From contig JAGGSM010000087.1 of the NCBI GenBank assembly GCA_021159105.1, positions 1-18,327 on the forward strand: a DNA stretch of 18,327 bases, read 5' to 3'. Each line of letters opens with the position of its first letter. Position 1 is the first letter of the stretch. The notes beneath the pieces are model-generated. The model ran no database searches. It was not told the DNA's origin and was given only the letters and a program-made list of their open reading frames with translations. This DNA is from Candidatus Bipolaricaulota bacterium. GTDB lineage: Bacteria; Bipolaricaulota; Bipolaricaulia; UBA7950; UBA9294. Below are positions 14,343 to 18,327 of this stretch, piece after piece. Both the position numbers and the translations under genes were made by a program.

Positions 14343-14933
14343 ATGAACAAGAAAGTCGCCACATTGATCGTCCTTGCTGGGGGAAAGTCGGAGCGGATGG
14401 GAGTGCCAAAGCACCTCCTTCCCACCCCTCAGGGGAGACTGATCGACCATCTGCACCGTAAGCTTTCCTCACAGTTCGCCGAAAGCCTTCTTGTTGGACG
14501 AAACCTGGCCGCTACTGGGGGTGAATGGAGGATGGTAGAAGATATCTTCCCAGGGCACGGAGTCCTTGTTGGGATCTACAGCGGCCTCCTCTCTTCGAAT
14601 ACCGACGTTAACTTCATTCTTGCCTGCGACATGCCGTTTGTCGTTCCTGAGCTCGTCTCTCATCTCATTTCACTCTGTTCTCCGGCTGTGGATGCCGTCG
14701 TTCCAATCGTGCGCGGATACTACGAACCGCTGTTCGCCGTCTACCGCAAGAGTAGCATTCCAGGGATTCATCGTGCTTTGGAAAGGGGGAACCTGAAGGT
14801 CTCCGGGATCTTCGATACGTTACGTGTCCACACGGTAGAAGAGCAGGAGATCCTATCCTTCGATCCTGAGCTGACCTCGTTCATAAACCTCAATACTCCA
14901 GACCAGATCAGCCTTCTTTCACAACTTCGGTGA
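14343..14933 (+). CDS. mobA: Molybdenum cofactor guanylyltransferase
   Basis: Transfers GMP from GTP to molybdopterin-bound molybdenum (or tungsten) to form the guanine dinucleotide cofactor used by DMSO-reductase-type enzymes such as formate dehydrogenases; cytosolic. The 196-aa protein has the nucleotidyltransferase P-loop LAGGKSERMG (11-20) followed by K24 in VPKHLLP, the metal-binding FILACDMPF (D96), EPLFAVYRK near 128-136 and the closing FINLNTPDQI. The ATG at 14343 gives the standard N-terminus (MNKKVATLIVLAGG); an ATG 9 codons upstream is possible. MobA can be hard to separate from MobA-like cytidylyl- or guanylyltransferases, but the P-loop and DMP motif fit well. It implies molybdo- or tungsto-enzymes elsewhere in the genome; none is in the window. 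Confidence 0.87.
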   Translation: MNKKVATLIVLAGGKSERMGVPKHLLPTPQGRLIDHLHRKLSSQFAESLLVGRNLAATGGEWRMVEDIFPGHGVLVGIYSGLLSSNTDVNFILACDMPFVVPELVSHLISLCSPAVDAVVPIVRGYYEPLFAVYRKSSIPGIHRALERGNLKVSGIFDTLRVHTVEEQEILSFDPELTSFINLNTPDQISLLSQLR

Positions 14934-14948
14934 TATCTCTCATGGCTA

Positions 14949-14977
14949 TTGACTTGCGCGCTGGTTTGTTATATATT
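14949..14977 (+). promoter_or_regulatory. Strong promoter of the GntR-flavoprotein operon
   Basis: TTGACT (14949-14954), a 17-nt spacer and TATATT (14972-14977), each close to consensus with ideal spacing. The predicted start falls near 14984, at the left edge of an AT-rich dyad. The surrounding 60 bp is strikingly AT-rich against the GC-rich background. Confidence 0.65.
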
Positions 14978-15002
14978 AGTCGGTATATTACGTAGTATAT
15001 AT
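14972..15002. promoter_or_regulatory. AT-rich operator candidate for the GntR regulator
   Basis: TATATTA occurs at 14972-14978 and again at 14984-14990, 12 bp apart. The second copy opens an imperfect palindrome, TATA-T-TACGTA-G-TATA (14984-14999), with a single mismatched pair around the TACGTA centre. It covers the predicted start site and lies immediately before the gntR gene, so negative autoregulation and control of the downstream genes is the natural reading. FCD-type GntR proteins bind short dyads of this kind. Confidence 0.55.
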
Positions 15003-15015
15003 TCGCGAGGTGACG

Positions 15016-15738
15016 ATGAGTTCGACTGGTGGAAGGAATGTGCGTAACAACGGTACTAGTGGCCGGATTTCCCTTTCCGACCAGCTTTACCACACCATCC
15101 GCGAGAAGATCATCACCTGGCGGATCCCCCCTAACGAGATCATCGTCGAGGCTCGCCTCGCTGAGGAAAATCACGTCAGCAAGACGCCGGTGCGAGAGGC
15201 GCTCGCTCTCCTCAGTCAGGATGGTCTAGTGGAGGTGATCCCCCGCGTCGGTTATCGAGTCTGCCCGGTGAGTGTGCAGGACGTGCACGAGGTCTTCGAG
15301 TTGCGGATCTTCCTGGAGGGAGAAGCAGCGGCCCTCGCTGCACAGCGAGCAACAGAGCAGGAGCTTCTCATGCTCCGGGATCTCGATCGCGCAGGGGCGG
15401 AGAGCCTCAGGGAAGGTAAATCTGATCCAGAGGATTACCTTTACTTTCATGATACGTTTCATCTTCAGATTGCCAAGCTCTCGGGAAATAGCCGCCTCGC
15501 TGGATTCATCGCCAAACTCTTGCGAGACGGGACTCGCTTACGCATGCGCGATCCGTTGATGAGTAAGCGTGGGCTCGCCGAAGAGCAGGAGGATAGCGTG
15601 AGGATCGTTGAGGCCCTCATCTCTCGAGATGCTAAGCGAGCACGCCAGTTGATGCAGGAGCACATTGCAGAATCTAAGGAGCGGGTACTCATGCAGATTA
15701 TGCATCAAGGCGCAGGCCCGGAGGTTCAGGTTGACTAA
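15016..15738 (+). CDS. GntR-family transcriptional regulator, FadR/FCD subfamily
   Basis: A ligand-responsive dimeric DNA-binding protein of 240 aa. The N-terminal winged helix covers about 19-83, with QLYHTIREKIITWRIPPNEI and VSKTPVREALALLSQDGLV, the GntR hallmark. The C-terminal FCD helical domain (about 90-235) carries ELRIFLEGEAA, FHDTFHLQIAKLSGNS with metal-ligand candidates D146 and H149, and H216 in LMQEHI. The usual histidine of the EHxxI motif seems to be replaced (QEDSVRIVEAL). FCD members typically bind small carboxylates. The start is ATG 15016, with GAGG 5 nt upstream; the GTG at 15010 lies inside that site. A strong promoter and dyad precede it, and the flavoprotein gene starts 9 nt after it, so it almost certainly controls its own operon. 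Confidence 0.93.
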   Translation: MSSTGGRNVRNNGTSGRISLSDQLYHTIREKIITWRIPPNEIIVEARLAEENHVSKTPVREALALLSQDGLVEVIPRVGYRVCPVSVQDVHEVFELRIFLEGEAAALAAQRATEQELLMLRDLDRAGAESLREGKSDPEDYLYFHDTFHLQIAKLSGNSRLAGFIAKLLRDGTRLRMRDPLMSKRGLAEEQEDSVRIVEALISRDAKRARQLMQEHIAESKERVLMQIMHQGAGPEVQVD

Positions 15739-15747
15739 GGAGGACTG

Positions 15748-17505
15748 GTGCAAGAGCTGAGAAACGATGTTTTGGTGATTGGAAGCGGCGGAGCTGGATT
15801 ACGGGCAGCTATCGCTGCTGCCTCTGGCGGTGCATCGGTCACCCTGATCAGCAAGGGACCTTTCGGTCGCAGTGGAGCGACGATCATCGCTGGGGCCGAC
15901 ATCATGGCCGATGGGAGCACCCTTGCCAGCCTTGGTTACCGCGATAAGCCGGCCGATAGCCCGGATGATTGGGCGCGAGATATCTTAATTGAAGGGTTCA
16001 ATCTAAACGACGAGAACCTGGTCCATACCTACGTCCATGGTGCTGGCCCGCGCGTACGCGAGCTACTGGAGTGGGGGATGCAGATCCGAGGGACCGAAGA
16101 ACGCGCCCTGATCACCACCGGAGTGTCGATCGCCGCATCCCTGCGAAGAGGGCTGGCTGGCCTTCCAGTGACCAATCTATCCGGAGTGACCATGGTCGAT
16201 CTCCTTACCGGCGAAGGACGGGTGCTGGGAGCGCTTGGGATCGATTATGAGTCAGGGGAGCTAATTCTCGTGCGCGCGAAGGCGGTAGTGCTCGCGACCG
16301 GTGGATGGCATCAGGCCTACTCATTTAACGCCGGAGCGGACGAACTCACCGGAGATGGCCAAGGGATGGCCTATCGAGCTGGGGCTGAGCTTGTTGATAT
16401 GGAAATGGTTACCTTCGCCCCGAACATCCTCCTCGGACCACCCCGCTACCGCGGCAGCCTCTTCTTCTACATTCTTCCCGGGAAACTCCTTAATCGTGAC
16501 GGTGAAGAGTTTATGGCGTGGGAGGATCCCAAGGTGGCCAAGCTTGCTGCCACTACCGAGTGGAACAAACTTCTCTTCTCAAAGGCATCGATGCGAGAAG
16601 TGCGAGCCGGTCGCGGTGGGCCGCGGGGCGGGGTCTTTTTCTCGATGAAACACATTCCTGACAACTTGTTCGATCGGTTGGACGAGAGCTACCCAGGGTG
16701 GAGATTCCAAGGCGATGATTTCTCTGCGCTGATGGAGCGGATGCGCGAGGGATACGCTGTTGAAGTCGGTCCAGCAGCCGAATACTTCGAGGGCGGAATA
16801 CGGATCAACGAACGTTGTGAGACATCGATACCTGGGCTGTATGCAGCGGGAGAGTGTAGTGGTGGGCTGTTCGGGGCCAACCGCGTCTCCGCGGCAACAA
16901 CGGAGATGGTTGTTGAAGGGGAGATCGCTGGACGTGAGGCAGCTAAGGCCAGCCAGGATCTGGACTTCTTCCCGATCGATCCATCAAAGGTGGAGGAGAT
17001 TTCGGCGCGGACCATGCAGCCGTTTGTATCTCGTAATGGAGAGACTCCCAGAGTCGCTGAACTGCGCCGACACCTGTGCGAGCTCTCCTACGAGCAGGTG
17101 GGCGTCCTTCGCGATGGGCATAGCCTCTCTATGGCTCTTTCCGAGATAGAGGAGATCGCCTCTGCACTGGACGGACTCTCACTTGTGACCATGCGTCGGG
17201 ATCACAACCGAGAATGGACCGAAGCAATGGAGCTTCGCAACATGCTGCAGTGCGTCGAACTCTCCGCCCACGCTGCTCTCACCCGTGAAGAGAGCCGTGG
17301 AGTGCACGTTCGTGAAGACCGCCCGTTCGTCGATAACTTAGAATGGCGCAAGCACATCGTGGTCCAGAAAGGGAAAGACTCACCCGAGTTCAGGACAGAC
17401 CATGTCGTTTCAGATAGTGCTTGTCCTCCAGAGAAGATTTCGTATGAGGATGCGATCGTGCGCGCTGCGGAAGCCCTCGCTGGTGAGGTGGAAGAAGATG
17501 GATAG
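15748..17505 (+). CDS. FAD-dependent oxidoreductase, SdhA/FrdA/AprA-superfamily flavoprotein subunit
   Basis: A 585-residue FAD-binding protein of the succinate dehydrogenase/fumarate reductase superfamily. Signatures are the FAD loop DVLVIGSGGAGLRAAIAAA (7-25), GRSGATIIAGAD (40-51), VVLATGGWHQ, ELTGDGQGMAYRAGAELVDM (209-228), and LYAAGECSGGLFGANRVSAA near the C-terminal FAD site. The covalent-FAD histidine of SdhA is absent, so FAD is probably non-covalent. The usual QFHP is TFAPN, and the usual HYxxGGI is EYFEGGI, so two active-site histidines of true succinate/fumarate enzymes are missing. The substrate is therefore likely different, closer to AprA- or NadB-like outliers. The GTG start has AAGGAGG 4 nt upstream. 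It overlaps the [2Fe-2S] gene by 8 nt, implying a complex. Confidence 0.9.
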   Translation: MQELRNDVLVIGSGGAGLRAAIAAASGGASVTLISKGPFGRSGATIIAGADIMADGSTLASLGYRDKPADSPDDWARDILIEGFNLNDENLVHTYVHGAGPRVRELLEWGMQIRGTEERALITTGVSIAASLRRGLAGLPVTNLSGVTMVDLLTGEGRVLGALGIDYESGELILVRAKAVVLATGGWHQAYSFNAGADELTGDGQGMAYRAGAELVDMEMVTFAPNILLGPPRYRGSLFFYILPGKLLNRDGEEFMAWEDPKVAKLAATTEWNKLLFSKASMREVRAGRGGPRGGVFFSMKHIPDNLFDRLDESYPGWRFQGDDFSALMERMREGYAVEVGPAAEYFEGGIRINERCETSIPGLYAAGECSGGLFGANRVSAATTEMVVEGEIAGREAAKASQDLDFFPIDPSKVEEISARTMQPFVSRNGETPRVAELRRHLCELSYEQVGVLRDGHSLSMALSEIEEIASALDGLSLVTMRRDHNREWTEAMELRNMLQCVELSAHAALTREESRGVHVREDRPFVDNLEWRKHIVVQKGKDSPEFRTDHVVSDSACPPEKISYEDAIVRAAEALAGEVEEDG

Positions 17506-17785
17506 GAATGAGATCAGGATTCATATTGCCGCATGGGACGAAAGAGGGAGCAAGGTCTACCGCGAGTATCTTGTCCCGATAGATGGAGAAATGAACGTGC
17601 TAAACGCCCTGGAATACGTGCACATTCACTTGGACCCTTCCGTTTCCTACCAAGTATCCTGCCGACGGGGCGTGTGTGGAGCGTGCCTGATGACAATCGA
17701 TGGTAAAAAGAGACTTGCCTGCGAGACTGAAGTTAAGGACGGAATGAAGATAGATCCATTCTCAGATGGAGGCAACAATGCCTGA
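17498..17785 (+). CDS. Stand-alone [2Fe-2S] protein, SdhB/FrdB N-terminal domain type
   Basis: A 95-residue electron carrier, probably the redox partner of the flavoprotein. It matches the N-terminal plant-ferredoxin-like domain of SdhB/FrdB: cysteines C55, C60, C63 and C75 form the C-x4-C-x2-C-x11-C pattern of SdhB (CRRGVCGACL...LAC), preceded by the typical MNVLNALEYVH helix. SdhB proteins are about 230-240 aa with a second domain holding [4Fe-4S] and [3Fe-4S] clusters; here the gene stops after the first domain. No frameshift is evident: the stop overlaps the next start cleanly, so the short form looks native. The ATG at 17498 overlaps the flavoprotein stop by 8 nt and its own stop overlaps the next gene by 8 nt. 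Where electrons go after this single cluster is unknown. Confidence 0.88.
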   Translation: MDRNEIRIHIAAWDERGSKVYREYLVPIDGEMNVLNALEYVHIHLDPSVSYQVSCRRGVCGACLMTIDGKKRLACETEVKDGMKIDPFSDGGNNA

Positions 17786-18327
17786 GGACCTGATTAAGCG
17801 TGAAGATGCAGCGCATGAAATTGAACTCGTAAGCCGGCGGCTTGGCCTTTTACACCTAGCGTTTGCCCGTACGCTGATGGACGAGTTTGGAGAGGAATTA
17901 GGAAGACGGCTTGTCCTCAAGGCGATCAAGAGATATGGAATAATGATCGGGGAAGAAGTCAAGCGCGCGGTGCAGGCCGATGGTCTTCCCCTCACGCCTG
18001 ATAACTACGGGGTGGGGAAGAGCCGTAGCCTCCCCGAGTTCGGGATGCACGAACGAAGTGAAGAGCTTGAAGTAGGCGGAGAGAAGAGGTCTCGTGCCTA
18101 CGGGTGTGTGATGGCCAAGGTATGGAAGGAATACGACGAAGAGAAGCTGGGTAGGCTCTACTGCTACGTAGATCCGGCCAAATACATGGCCTACAACCCA
18201 AACTACAAACTCGCGCACGTTACGGCCATCCCTGATGGATCCCCATACTGCGAATTTTGCATCGAGGAGACAGCGCAAAAGGAGAGAGATGATTTTGCAT
18301 CCCCAGATGCTGATTGGGATTACATCG
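17778..18327 (+). CDS. L-2-amino-thiazoline-4-carboxylate hydrolase family protein, cut by the right edge
   Basis: The first 183 residues of a protein open to the window end. The hallmark is the stretch LYCYVDPAKYMAYNPNYKL (127-145) followed by IPDGSPYCEFCIEE (151-164), which I recognise as the ATC-hydrolase family (Pfam ATC_hydrolase). The founding enzyme opens the thiazoline ring of 2-aminothiazoline-4-carboxylate on the bacterial route to cysteine; most homologues are of unknown function. The N-terminal part is helical and charged. Cysteines C110, C129, C158 and C161 could bind a metal, or C158/C161 could be structural. ATG 17778 has GGAGG 5 nt upstream and overlaps the [2Fe-2S] stop by 8 nt, so translation is coupled. 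The operon setting suggests it works on the product or substrate of the flavoprotein. The family call is fairly sure, the reaction is not. Confidence 0.78.
   Translation, partial: MPEDLIKREDAAHEIELVSRRLGLLHLAFARTLMDEFGEELGRRLVLKAIKRYGIMIGEEVKRAVQADGLPLTPDNYGVGKSRSLPEFGMHERSEELEVGGEKRSRAYGCVMAKVWKEYDEEKLGRLYCYVDPAKYMAYNPNYKLAHVTAIPDGSPYCEFCIEETAQKERDDFASPDADWDYI

Noticed and set aside
1..18327. Search by eye for tRNA, rRNA, CRISPR repeats, IS ends and transposases
   Set aside because: No cloverleaf-like sequence, regularly spaced repeat, transposase or integrase was seen; small RNAs cannot be excluded without computation.

Overview
The window (18,327 bp, GC content mid-50s by eye) is a densely packed bacterial chromosomal segment. 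I see no phage, IS element, CRISPR array or RNA gene. AGGAGG-type Shine-Dalgarno sites, several GTG starts and a BamE/SmpA-like lipoprotein fit a bacterium, perhaps a diderm. The gene mix includes a split saccharopine pathway, a PepC-type aminopeptidase, a stand-alone biotin ligase and a fumarate-reductase-like operon. This suggests an uncultured, amino-acid-using lineage (Bipolaricaulota/Acetothermia-like is my guess only). The octamer GCGATCGC and the tetramer GATC look clearly over-represented.

Region 1 (1-4987, minus strand) reads as one operon: a short-chain dehydrogenase, a YtcJ-like amidohydrolase, lysine-ketoglutarate reductase (LKR) and saccharopine dehydrogenase (SDH, running off the left edge). 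LKR and SDH are fused in animals and plants but are separate adjacent genes here. Together they convert lysine and 2-oxoglutarate to aminoadipate semialdehyde and glutamate. A perfect 16-bp palindrome lies between the candidate operon promoter and the first ribosome binding site. A second candidate promoter precedes LKR.

Region 2 (5224-8519) holds a small minus-strand lipoprotein gene and, divergent from it, a PepC/bleomycin hydrolase-family peptidase, a biotin protein ligase without a repressor domain, and a DUF47/PhoU-like gene. The 279-bp divergent spacer carries two neat inverted repeats.

Region 3 (8520-14933, plus strand) starts with a 437-bp gene-free stretch that may hold a decayed minus-strand gene. 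It continues with a translationally coupled EamA/MATE transporter pair, a hemolysin III (PAQR-like) membrane protein and a fusion protein. The fusion joins an isoprenylcysteine/phospholipid methyltransferase-like domain, a PlsC acyltransferase, a zinc ribbon and a small C-terminal beta domain. A glycine-zipper membrane protein and MobA (molybdenum cofactor guanylyltransferase) follow. The last two have promoters so close to their start codons that leaderless mRNAs are likely.

Region 4 (14949-18327, plus strand) is the most interesting: a GntR/FCD regulator with a strong promoter and an AT-rich operator, then three overlapping genes. They encode a SdhA/FrdA-superfamily flavoprotein lacking the usual active-site histidines, a stand-alone [2Fe-2S] protein matching only the N-terminal half of SdhB, and a member of the L-2-amino-thiazoline-4-carboxylate hydrolase family cut by the right edge. 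The tight coupling suggests one redox/hydrolase system of unknown substrate under GntR control.
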